Shown here piece after piece: positions 1-5,974 of a DNA stretch of 5,974 bases. Origin of the DNA: Planctomycetaceae bacterium (GTDB taxonomy: Bacteria > Planctomycetota > Planctomycetia > Planctomycetales > Planctomycetaceae). The DNA lies in NCBI GenBank assembly GCA_029259875.1, contig JAJDEK010000497.1, positions 1-5,974 of the forward strand, in the 5' to 3' direction. The notes under the pieces are model-generated. The model was not told the DNA's origin. It worked only from the letters and a program-made list of their open reading frames with translations, and did not search any database. The position numbers and the translations under genes were made by a program. Positions within the stretch are counted from its first letter, which is position 1. Each line of letters starts with the position of its first letter.

Positions 1-1076
1 TCGCGGTTGATAACTGTAATGGAGCAGGATTCGACCGAGGATTTCGTCAGTTGATTAAACGCATGTATCCACAGGGAGAAGCACAACTCAAAAGGCTGAC
101 TGCGGAACACCCCGTGTTTCGTTGTGAGTATTTGCTCGATGCAGAAAGTGTGGAGCTTTATGGGGTGGATGTTGGCTGTCGTACTTCAATTATTTATTGT
201 CCCGATGATCTTGCCTGTTTGTGGGATAAGTGGATGCGATTTCCCTCGAAAAAGCGTTCGGCACAAGCCACATCAATGATTACACGTGCGATTAGAATTG
301 GTACGAATGTGATTGCCTATGCTACTGGTCGCGAACCACCAAATAAACTTGATCAGGAAGAATTAGCCAATCAGGGAGGCGCACAAGATCAGATTGAACG
401 TGGATTTTTGCAAATTGCAAAGATTCGCCATTCTGGTACCTGGGATGCGGCTCCCCGAGCACTGCGCAATTTATTAAAGGCGCTTAATCAAAAAGCAGGT
501 ATGATTGCTTCTACCAAACCGTTGAATTTGCCTGCCAGTGATCCGAGTCTGATGAAATACCCTCTGCTTTATATGCATGGGCGAACTCAGTTCAGCCTTT
601 CGAAAACTGAACAGGCGACGCTGAAGCAGGCTCTTGAAAATGGAGCAGTCTTGTTTGCTGATGCCTGTTGCGGCTCTCAACCGTTTGATCGAAGTTTTCG
701 TCAAATGATTCGCGAGATGTTTCCTACAAAGCAATTGAAACGTATCCCCATAAATCATTCACTCTTTACAGAACAAACAGGGCATGATGTTCGCAAAGTC
801 AGACGTCGTCAAATGGAAGTAGACGATGTCAATAAACCTCTCAAAGCAAAAACGGTGATAGTTGAACCGTTGCTGGAAGGCATCGAAATCGACGGGCACT
901 TAGCAGTCATTTATAGCAAATACGATATCAGTTGTGCTCTGGAACAGCAGGCTTCAGTTGCTTGTGCTGGGTATATTCCGCAGGATGCAGTCAATCTTGC
1001 ATTGAATATCGTGCGCTATGCGCTGCTTCAGGATATCGCCTTCAAAGAAAAGATGGAACGCCTGAAAGTCGATTAA
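1..1076 (+). CDS. DUF4159 domain protein with two DUF4159-like units, 5'-truncated
   Basis: The frame is open from position 3 at the left edge to the TAA at 1074-1076, giving 357 visible residues; the true start lies outside, and the TTG at 51 is an internal Leu codon. The C-terminal half is a typical DUF4159 domain: a G-T-W-D-A-A-P-x-A-L-x-N-L-L entry (about 445-478), then Y-M-H-G-R-x-x-F-x-L-S (about 570-602), then L-F-A-D-A-C-C-G with F-D-R-S-F-R (651-705), then an H-S-L-F segment. The visible N-terminal part repeats the same order: V-D-N-C-N-G with F-D-R-G-F-R (6-50), H-P-V-F, a hydrophobic I-I-Y strand, and a closing A-I-R-I-G-T-N-V-I-A-Y-A-T-G helix. The protein therefore carries a partial first unit and a complete second unit. 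The family's biochemical role is unknown to me. In other bacteria DUF4159 is often found near MoxR-type ATPase and von Willebrand factor A genes (family knowledge), but none is visible here. No membrane segment is seen in the visible part. The family call is firm; the function is open. Confidence 0.85.
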   Translation, partial: AVDNCNGAGFDRGFRQLIKRMYPQGEAQLKRLTAEHPVFRCEYLLDAESVELYGVDVGCRTSIIYCPDDLACLWDKWMRFPSKKRSAQATSMITRAIRIGTNVIAYATGREPPNKLDQEELANQGGAQDQIERGFLQIAKIRHSGTWDAAPRALRNLLKALNQKAGMIASTKPLNLPASDPSLMKYPLLYMHGRTQFSLSKTEQATLKQALENGAVLFADACCGSQPFDRSFRQMIREMFPTKQLKRIPINHSLFTEQTGHDVRKVRRRQMEVDDVNKPLKAKTVIVEPLLEGIEIDGHLAVIYSKYDISCALEQQASVACAGYIPQDAVNLALNIVRYALLQDIAFKEKMERLKVD

Positions 1077-1125
1077 ATTTGAAACAAACCTCCTTGGCAT
1101 TCAGACCTGAGAATTAGAGAAACCA

Positions 1126-1530
1126 ATGAACGAACAGGAAGAACTACAGAAAACAATCACAACCGGGGCCAAGTTCGTCGGAGCGATCGTCGGGTGTGTG
1201 TTTGCTGGGATTGGAATTACCATTTTAGGATTTTTATGGTCACAACCCTTTGGTGGATTTGGTTCTCCTCCTTTGTTTTTTCGGATTTTCGGATCTTTAA
1301 TTGCGATTCCTTTTATCGCCATCGGTAGCTTTACCGCCTACAGCGCTATCACATCTAAGGGGATGCTACCCAAATCAAATTTAATGGATTCCACTCCAGT
1401 AAATACAAAACAAGGAACTTATACATGTTCCAAATGTAATGCGCCCTTGTCAGACAACATTGATGTTTCGCCACACGGCGATGTGAAATGTGGGTATTGT
1501 AATAGTTGGTTTAATATTCATCATGCTTAA
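1126..1530 (+). CDS. Small membrane protein with C-terminal zinc ribbon
   Basis: This predicted 134-residue protein is not one I recognise as a named family. It has a short acidic, Gln-rich N-terminus and two hydrophobic Gly/Ile-rich segments (about residues 14-38 and 50-75) that should span the membrane. A soluble tail follows with C101-x-x-C104 and C122-x-x-C125 separated by 17 residues, the spacing of a rubredoxin-like zinc ribbon, and it ends in W-F-N-I-H-H-A. The ATG at 1126 is preceded by a weak purine stretch (TAGAGA, 1115-1120). The gene begins 49 bp after the DUF4159 gene in the same direction, with no clear promoter in the gap, so it may belong to the same transcript. Its end overlaps the next gene by 8 nt. 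The zinc ribbon may mediate protein binding or respond to metal, but that is inference. A fortuitous ORF is unlikely given the coherent helix-plus-ribbon layout. Confidence 0.8.
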   Translation: MNEQEELQKTITTGAKFVGAIVGCVFAGIGITILGFLWSQPFGGFGSPPLFFRIFGSLIAIPFIAIGSFTAYSAITSKGMLPKSNLMDSTPVNTKQGTYTCSKCNAPLSDNIDVSPHGDVKCGYCNSWFNIHHA

Positions 1531-1888
1531 ACGGGTGACTCGTCCGGCGAAACGTCCTTCTTTGAAAGTGGTCGTTCCGATAATATTATTCTGCACGTAC
1601 TATCCGTATTCCTGGGTGATTTTAAATGAGGGTTCCTGGACTGGCTATCGCTGGACCTGGATTAAAATGTGGCCTGGCTTACCAGCAATTGCTCCGCGCG
1701 CATTATTTTTTCATTACGTCTCTGATGGGTTTGCGTATTTGTTGATGCTGCTCATCACCGCGGTACTGGTTATACTGATGATTTATTTGGCGTCTTTGCG
1801 TAGATGGCTTTTTGGAGTGATTGCACCGCTTGTCTTTATTCTTTCGGTAGTGAATTCCATGTTAGCCTATGCACTCTATCGAGCATAG
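1523..1888 (+). CDS. Small three-helix membrane protein, hypothetical
   Basis: This predicted 121-residue protein belongs to no family I can name. It starts with a basic stretch (K, R and P in the first 15 residues), followed by three hydrophobic segments at about 15-34, 68-91 and 96-118. Between the first and second lies a Trp/Tyr/Pro-rich loop (about 35-60, with W-x-x-Y-R-W-T-W and P-G-L-P). A basic R-R pair sits between helices 2 and 3. By the positive-inside rule the N-terminus should be cytoplasmic and the Trp-rich loop periplasmic. I chose the ATG at 1523, which overlaps the last 8 nt of the zinc-ribbon gene. A GTG at 1490 in the same frame would add 11 hydrophobic residues and a longer overlap, which is less likely. 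No good ribosome binding site precedes 1523, which suggests translational coupling to the gene before it. A joint membrane role is inference. Confidence 0.7.
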   Translation: MLKRVTRPAKRPSLKVVVPIILFCTYYPYSWVILNEGSWTGYRWTWIKMWPGLPAIAPRALFFHYVSDGFAYLLMLLITAVLVILMIYLASLRRWLFGVIAPLVFILSVVNSMLAYALYRA

Positions 1889-1963
1889 TACAATCTAGAT
1901 GAATGCGAGACGTAAGAATGTCTGTTTGTGTAGTTGTTCTAGAGCAATCCGATACAGAATGAT

Positions 1964-2779
1964 TTAGGCAGCTCTACGGATTTTTTCTGTAGCCGGAGAT
2001 TCAGACAATTGTGCAAAAGGTTCTTTGATTGAAGGCCTCAGATAGTTCCAATATATGGAACACAGCTCAAAGAACGCTTTGAGGAAATCGTGTGGTTTCA
2101 CTTTTGAACCCGCAACATCCATCCATTTTGTCAGTGGTAGTTCATAAACGGTTTCTTCAAGTGAAGGACATTGAAAAAATTTTTCCAGTTGACGTGCACG
2201 GGCTAGAAGTTCGACATCGAAAATCCAGTTTGTCAAAAATCGCGTTGTAAACAGTGTCTCAGTTTCCGGAGTCACACGAAATAGTTTGGCGCCACATTGC
2301 GAATCATAAATGGGAAGCTTTAATACAATGGAGGCAGCAGTAGCAAAAATACGACCTAGGTAATGACGTAGTTGCTGTCTCTCAATCTGTCTCCCCAAAA
2401 GTTTGACTCGTGCGCCAATGACCATCGAAAGTTCTGGTGTCTGGTCAAGTTGTGCTGTAAATTCGGGAATCATCTCTAAGGGCGTGGCAAGATCTGCATC
2501 CCAGAATCCGGCATAGTCAACACCAGAGTGAATAGCCTGCAACATTCCTTGTCGAACGGCTTCCGCTTTGCCTTGGTTTCGGGGAAGGTGAAGTACATCA
2601 AATATGTCAGGATCAAATTCTTTCATCTCATCCAGAATTAAAGCAGTTCGGTCGCTACTACCATCATTGACGAATAAAAAACGATGGTTTCGATGAGTGA
2701 GCCCGTATTTGCGAAACTGCAGGATCTCTAATCGTTTTTCTTCATTGAAACAGGGAATGACGATGATCGCGGATGACAT
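1964..2779 (-). CDS. Family 2 glycosyltransferase, polyprenyl/dolichyl-phosphate-sugar synthase type
   Basis: This 271-residue GT-A enzyme most likely moves a sugar from a nucleotide donor to a lipid phosphate or another acceptor; donor and acceptor cannot be read from sequence. Motifs in order: I-P-C-F-N-E-E at the first strand (residues 8-14); V-N-D-G-S-S-D (37-43) for nucleotide binding; N-x-G-K-A-E-A-V-R-x-G-M (68-79); the metal-binding D-A-D (94-96) in F-W-D-A-D-L-A-T-P; D-S-Q-C-G-A-K-L-F (159-167); and N-W-I-F-D-V-E-L-L (184-192). The last two resemble the dolichyl-phosphate glucose synthase (ALG5-like) subgroup. There is no clear membrane helix, so it is probably cytosolic or peripheral. 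The ATG at 2779 directly precedes the first GT-A strand. A frame extending upstream to a TTG at 2911 adds 44 basic residues unlike the family and runs through the candidate promoter, so I reject it. No strong ribosome binding site is seen. The gene converges with the plus-strand genes. Confidence 0.9.
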   Translation of the reverse strand: MSSAIIVIPCFNEEKRLEILQFRKYGLTHRNHRFLFVNDGSSDRTALILDEMKEFDPDIFDVLHLPRNQGKAEAVRQGMLQAIHSGVDYAGFWDADLATPLEMIPEFTAQLDQTPELSMVIGARVKLLGRQIERQQLRHYLGRIFATAASIVLKLPIYDSQCGAKLFRVTPETETLFTTRFLTNWIFDVELLARARQLEKFFQCPSLEETVYELPLTKWMDVAGSKVKPHDFLKAFFELCSIYWNYLRPSIKEPFAQLSESPATEKIRRAA

Positions 2780-2901
2780 AAGTGAATTGATATTCCGTTT
2801 AGATCTGACAGCAAAATAGGATTTAATCCTGAGAACTGGTAACACCAGCTGAGGACTTTTTGTGTTTTTGGCAGGTCTGATTTGAAATGTTCTGAGACGG
2901 G

Positions 2902-2930
2902 GGTGTATCAAAAAAGTGATTTTATGTCAA
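2902..2930 (-). promoter_or_regulatory. Candidate sigma-70-type promoter for the glycosyltransferase gene
   Basis: On the minus strand there is a perfect TTGACA (2925-2930), followed after 17 nt by TACACC (2902-2907), a poor -10 match with three of six consensus bases. The site lies between the terminator of the propeller operon and the glycosyltransferase start, where a promoter is needed. It would give a leader of roughly 115 nt. The -35 match is strong and the -10 weak, so this is a moderate call. Confidence 0.35.
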
Positions 2931-2952
2931 AACCGAATTCTATTGCGCATGA

Positions 2953-2989
2953 AAAAACAGAAGCCTGATTCACTCAGGCTTCTGTTTTT
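2953..2989 (-). terminator. Strong Rho-independent terminator closing the propeller operon
   Basis: This is a perfect 16-bp inverted repeat (2953-2968 against 2974-2989) with a 5-nt loop. The core is ACAGAAGCCTGA paired with TCAGGCTTCTGT. Read on the minus strand the hairpin is followed by a run of six T, and it begins 28 bp after the stop of the lipoprotein gene. The A and T tracts flank both sides, so it is structurally symmetrical and could also stop plus-strand transcription, though no plus-strand gene reads into it. Confidence 0.92.
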
Positions 2990-3016
2990 ATATGATCTAA
3001 AGGCCGTAACCTCTTG

Positions 3017-4843
3017 CTAGTCAGTAACTTTGATCGAATATAGTTGAGATCGATCAGAAACAAACATTTTGCCATTGGCGAAGGTAGGAGTGCTGTAGAT
3101 TGAAGAATTGAACGTTTTTTCATCCAGCAGTTTCTTTTCTTTGCCAGCCTGAAGAATGATCAACATTCCATCTTCATTTCCAATAAACACTTTACCATCG
3201 ACGACCATTGGGGATCCCCAGCAGGCGGCGAACATATCATATTCCCAGTAACGTTTCCCTGTTTTGAAATCGAGACAGTGGACGAATCCACTAAGGTCAG
3301 GAGCGTAAACCAACCCATCAGCAATAGCAACAGTTGACATCGTTCGTCGGAATAACAGCTCACCTTTTTTTCCAGTCAGCTTGCCATCAACGTCTTCTCC
3401 ACCGTAGTGCCAGATTTGGCCTGAGTTCGGATTTTCTTTCCAACCCTTTTTACCATCAGATACCTGAGGGCTGATATCACCAGTCTTAGTGGCATCAATA
3501 CGATAAATATGGCCAACTCCTTCACCATGTTCGGGATCTTGACCCACACCCAGGATCACACTGTTGTCAGAAAAAACAGGAGTACTGATGATCGCATTAC
3601 GGGTACCACGACCCCCCAGTTCCCATTTTGAATCTTTGGGGTTCAGGTCGAATTTCCAGATCAGTTTAGCGTTTCCATCTCCGTCACCTTCAGGAGTGAA
3701 TGCATACAACCAGCCATCACCACCGGGGAAGTAAACTTGCGCTTTGCCATTCACTTCGCCGATTGCGGGAGATGACCATTGACCATGTAGAATTTGATCA
3801 AAAGGAGTATTGTCTTCCCAAACGACTTTCCCCGTTTTTTTATTGACTGCCAGAAAACAAGGGGCACGAGGAGCAGGTACTTCCAAGTGGGCTTCGTCAA
3901 CTCCGTTTGAGGTCAGCAGGAAGACATAATCGCCGTGAACAACAGGCGAACTGGTTGCCAGATTGTGAGGAAACACTCCCAGGTCTTCGATCATGTCGAG
4001 TGACCAGATGATATCAGCATCTTTCTTATCGGTATCTTTTTCATCTGTGACAGGTCCATCATTCTCGTTGTCATAAAACCCGTCTGCATCAAGGCACATG
4101 AGTTCGCAACGATTTGTGACAACCCACAGGCGATCTCCTTCAACGCAAGGTGCAGCACAGATTCCTTGTTCCGGCCAGTCGTTCACGCGGCCTTGAGGAA
4201 GTTTTTCACGAGAAAGTTGCCATTTGAAATCGCCTGTCTTTTCATCAAAGCAAAGTACAACACCAAGGTCGTCCTTGTACTCGGGGCGGTATTTTCCACC
4301 ATTGTTCGTTCCGACATAAACCTGACCGTCGGCGACAACAGGATTACCATAAGTTTGTGAGCCCAGCTTGGAAACCCAGAGAATGTTTTCTCCTTTTTCA
4401 TCACCTTCACCCGGTTTGAAGTCCAAAGAAACGCCCGTGGTCTTATTAACCATGTTTCGGGAAGGAGAACCACCCCACATTGTCCAATCACCAGTAATCG
4501 TAGATTTTTTGCTGGCTGGTGCTGGTTTACTCTCGCCTTTTTTAGGCGTGGCTTTCGCGAGTGCCGTTTCTTTTGGTTTTGCTTCTGCCTTTGATTCGAC
4601 AGGATTCCCATCAGGATCCAGTTCTGGGCCGGATTCGTTTGGTTCAGAGTCTGGTGCAGGAATATCTACACCAGCTCCGCCTGTCGTTGAACCAGCTTCA
4701 TCAATCGGAGCAGAACCTCCCAGATCGGTTTCCGTTCCGGGACCAGGTTTTAAAGATGATTCACGAGATTCACATCCTGTCGAAACGAATGCAAAGCATG
4801 CAAGCAAATTTAACAGAGCGAATCGAAATAGAAACTTTTTCAT
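3017..4843 (-). CDS. PQQ-like beta-propeller lipoprotein, probably eight blades
   Basis: This 608-residue exported protein starts with a basic M-K-K, a hydrophobic segment (residues 4-20) and S-T-G-C24, a plausible but non-canonical lipobox with Ser at -3. Residues 25-118 are low-complexity, rich in Pro, Glu, Ser, Lys and Gly, and look like a flexible tether. The propeller starts at W120-x-M-W-G-G-x-x-x-R-N. Blades repeat the pattern S-P-x-V-x-D-G-x-V-Y-V-G followed by a closing Trp, at W156, W208, W280, W342, W396, W478 and W533, with a degenerate eighth near 572; this suggests eight blades, as in BamB. An Asp/Lys-rich insert (about 256-277) lies within the third blade. There is no haem CxxCH motif and no convincing quinone-dehydrogenase active site, so it is more likely a scaffold or binding protein at the envelope than an enzyme. 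The ATG overlaps the stop of the upstream gene (TAATG) and has a good Shine-Dalgarno. A terminator follows. Confidence 0.9.
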   Translation of the reverse strand: MKKFLFRFALLNLLACFAFVSTGCESRESSLKPGPGTETDLGGSAPIDEAGSTTGGAGVDIPAPDSEPNESGPELDPDGNPVESKAEAKPKETALAKATPKKGESKPAPASKKSTITGDWTMWGGSPSRNMVNKTTGVSLDFKPGEGDEKGENILWVSKLGSQTYGNPVVADGQVYVGTNNGGKYRPEYKDDLGVVLCFDEKTGDFKWQLSREKLPQGRVNDWPEQGICAAPCVEGDRLWVVTNRCELMCLDADGFYDNENDGPVTDEKDTDKKDADIIWSLDMIEDLGVFPHNLATSSPVVHGDYVFLLTSNGVDEAHLEVPAPRAPCFLAVNKKTGKVVWEDNTPFDQILHGQWSSPAIGEVNGKAQVYFPGGDGWLYAFTPEGDGDGNAKLIWKFDLNPKDSKWELGGRGTRNAIISTPVFSDNSVILGVGQDPEHGEGVGHIYRIDATKTGDISPQVSDGKKGWKENPNSGQIWHYGGEDVDGKLTGKKGELLFRRTMSTVAIADGLVYAPDLSGFVHCLDFKTGKRYWEYDMFAACWGSPMVVDGKVFIGNEDGMLIILQAGKEKKLLDEKTFNSSIYSTPTFANGKMFVSDRSQLYSIKVTD

Positions 4844-5974
4844 TATTTATCCTCAGAGACAATGATGTTATCGAAGTAAGCATCTGCGAGACGGTAAAGA
4901 TAAAGCCCTGGACTACCCTTCATATTCGCGTGCGGGTCTGAGGCTTCAATAGTCCACTCTTCAGGTTCAGGTTTCTTACGAGGCCATACCTTGCCTTTCA
5001 CTGTTGCCTGACCATCCTTGATATCGACTTTCAGTTTCAGAGTATACCAGACATCTGGGTCTGACCGAAACCGAACTTCTTTAGTCATTCTCTTATGTGG
5101 TGCCCAGCTTTGAATCGCCAGCTTGCTGGAATTTCCTTTAATAATCAAATTATAACGATTCACTGTGACTCCCATACTGGCCAGTTTTCGCTTTTGCTCT
5201 TTGAGAAAGACATCAGCTTGAACTGTATAACCTTTAGGAGCTAACTGACTCATGTCAGAAGGACCAAGCCAAATGGTCGCACTGGGACGTCCTTTACCAG
5301 GGCTGGCTTTGAGTGCCATTGTTCCATCTACTTCATTGGGCTGTAATTTCAAAAAGGCATTCACCCAACCTGAAGGAACCTGTTTACCTTTTAAGGATTC
5401 CAGATCAAATTTCCAGGGAAGTGGTGGAAAGACTCGGACTCGAGCCTCTGCAGTAGAATCACCCACTTTTACGGAAATCGTTCCTGCAGCGGGAGCCTTT
5501 AAACCTGAGGGGGTTGTCAAGCTCATGCCATCCACTTTAGAGCCTTCAAGTCCTTTGCCGGGAGTAATCTTGGCATCGACCTTTTTAATAAACTGGCCAT
5601 TAGCATCATAGGCCAGAACTTCATAATCAATCTTTTCCCCTTGAGTTGCAGCGATTTCGAAAGGGGTTAACTGAATGGAAGCAATTTTATCTTGCTTTGC
5701 TTTTTCTGCTCCCAATGGTGGAATGGAACCACTGCTTGGTTTTTTATCAGCATCACCAATACAGATGGTTCTATCACGAGTGACGAAATAAATCCGACCA
5801 TCGGCAATCGCAGGTGATGCATAAATTTCATCAAGTCCTTTATCCACACGGGCCAGGAGTTGAACGTGCGAAAGTTCTTCACATTTTTCACGGCTGGGTT
5901 TGAGGATATGGATGTTGCCATTCACTTCCATCACATACAGCTTGCCATCTGCCCAGACAGGAGAACCTTTTCCT
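4843..5974 (-). CDS. PQQ-like propeller/Ig-like/concanavalin-like domain protein, 5'-truncated
   Basis: The frame is open to the right edge, giving 376 visible residues; the GTG at 5934 is an internal Val codon, because the upstream codons continue a propeller strand ([12 protein letters not shown]). Visible domains in order: two final PQQ-like repeats (about residues 1-31 and 48-74); a linker; an Ig-like beta domain (about 98-182, ending in an A-R-V-R-V-F-P strand); and a C-terminal concanavalin/LamG-like jelly-roll (about 186-376) with W-Y-T-L-K-L-K-V-D (309-317) and a closing Y-F-D-N-I-I-V strand, like the DUF1080/3-keto-disaccharide hydrolase-type folds. That jelly-roll suggests carbohydrate or surface binding, but no catalytic residues can be assigned. 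The N-terminus, with any signal peptide, is outside. It shares a TAATG junction with the lipoprotein gene and is probably co-translated with it. Its promoter is outside the window. Confidence 0.85.
   Translation of the reverse strand, partial: GKGSPVWADGKLYVMEVNGNIHILKPSREKCEELSHVQLLARVDKGLDEIYASPAIADGRIYFVTRDRTICIGDADKKPSSGSIPPLGAEKAKQDKIASIQLTPFEIAATQGEKIDYEVLAYDANGQFIKKVDAKITPGKGLEGSKVDGMSLTTPSGLKAPAAGTISVKVGDSTAEARVRVFPPLPWKFDLESLKGKQVPSGWVNAFLKLQPNEVDGTMALKASPGKGRPSATIWLGPSDMSQLAPKGYTVQADVFLKEQKRKLASMGVTVNRYNLIIKGNSSKLAIQSWAPHKRMTKEVRFRSDPDVWYTLKLKVDIKDGQATVKGKVWPRKKPEPEEWTIEASDPHANMKGSPGLYLYRLADAYFDNIIVSEDK
4851..4854 (-). promoter_or_regulatory. Shine-Dalgarno of the propeller lipoprotein gene
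   Basis: On the minus strand GAGG lies 7 nt before the ATG at 4843, within the last codons of the upstream gene. It supports the chosen start and allows direct re-initiation at the TAATG junction. Confidence 0.75.

Noticed and set aside
1101..1322. Minus-strand open frame of 73 residues opposite the zinc-ribbon gene
   Set aside because: It is antisense to a coherent two-helix gene, and its Pro/Lys/Asn-rich product is what reverse reading of helix codons gives.
1946..1986. Possible plus-strand terminator: AATCCG paired with CGGATT, followed by T-run
   Set aside because: The 6-bp stem encloses a 25-nt loop and overlaps the end of the glycosyltransferase gene; it is too weak to call.
2836..2848. 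Small dyad CTGGT-AAC-ACCAG in the glycosyltransferase leader, a possible operator
   Set aside because: Five-base arms are expected by chance at this frequency, and nothing else supports a regulator site.
4843..4845. The two propeller genes as one gene split by a frameshift
   Set aside because: The downstream gene has its own Shine-Dalgarno and signal peptide, and the upstream one ends with a complete jelly-roll domain, so they are two normal genes.
4368..4941. Two long plus-strand open frames (4368-4865 and 4561-4941) antisense to the lipoprotein gene
   Set aside because: They mirror the low-complexity tether codons on the other strand, have no sensible domain or ribosome binding site, and the minus-strand gene is certain.
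5252..5611. Plus-strand open frame of 119 residues
   Set aside because: It is a shadow of the Ig-like/concanavalin coding region on the minus strand, with no protein-like features of its own.
3017..5974. True PQQ-dependent dehydrogenase activity for the propeller proteins
   Set aside because: The repeats are PQQ-like, but I see no haem site, adjacent-Cys disulfide or calcium/catalytic Asp arrangement of quinoprotein dehydrogenases.

Overview
The window looks like chromosomal DNA of a planctomycete, probably of the Gimesia/Rubinisphaera kind. This is inferred from gene content: a DUF4159 protein, large secreted PQQ-like beta-propeller proteins with the W-x-M-W-G-G-x-x-x-R-N entry motif, and a propeller/Ig-like/concanavalin-like fusion. 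The moderate base composition (judged by eye) fits. No sequence search was possible, so the taxonomy is inference.

Left part, plus strand (1-1888): the 3' part of a DUF4159 protein that enters from the left edge, then two small membrane-protein genes. The first of these has two membrane helices and a C-terminal zinc ribbon. The second has three helices and starts inside the last codons of the first (8-nt overlap). All three genes lie in one direction with short gaps and could be co-transcribed.

Middle, minus strand (1964-2779): a family 2 glycosyltransferase of the polyprenyl/dolichyl-phosphate-sugar synthase type. It converges on the plus-strand group across a 75-bp gap. It appears to be its own unit: a strong intrinsic terminator (2953-2989) closes the operon upstream of it, and a candidate promoter (2902-2930) lies in the gap ahead of it.

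Right part, minus strand (3017-5974): two coupled genes for exported proteins. The upstream one, cut by the right edge, has the last blades of a PQQ-like propeller, an Ig-like domain and a concanavalin-like domain. The downstream one is a predicted lipoprotein with a long Pro/Glu/Lys/Ser-rich linker and a probable eight-bladed PQQ-like propeller. They share a TAATG stop/start and are probably made together at the cell envelope.

I see no RNA gene, CRISPR array, insertion sequence, attachment site or defence system. The most interesting points are the internal duplication in the DUF4159 protein, the coupled propeller pair, and the overlapping zinc-ribbon/membrane gene pair. I found nothing that I can defend as a wholly new system.
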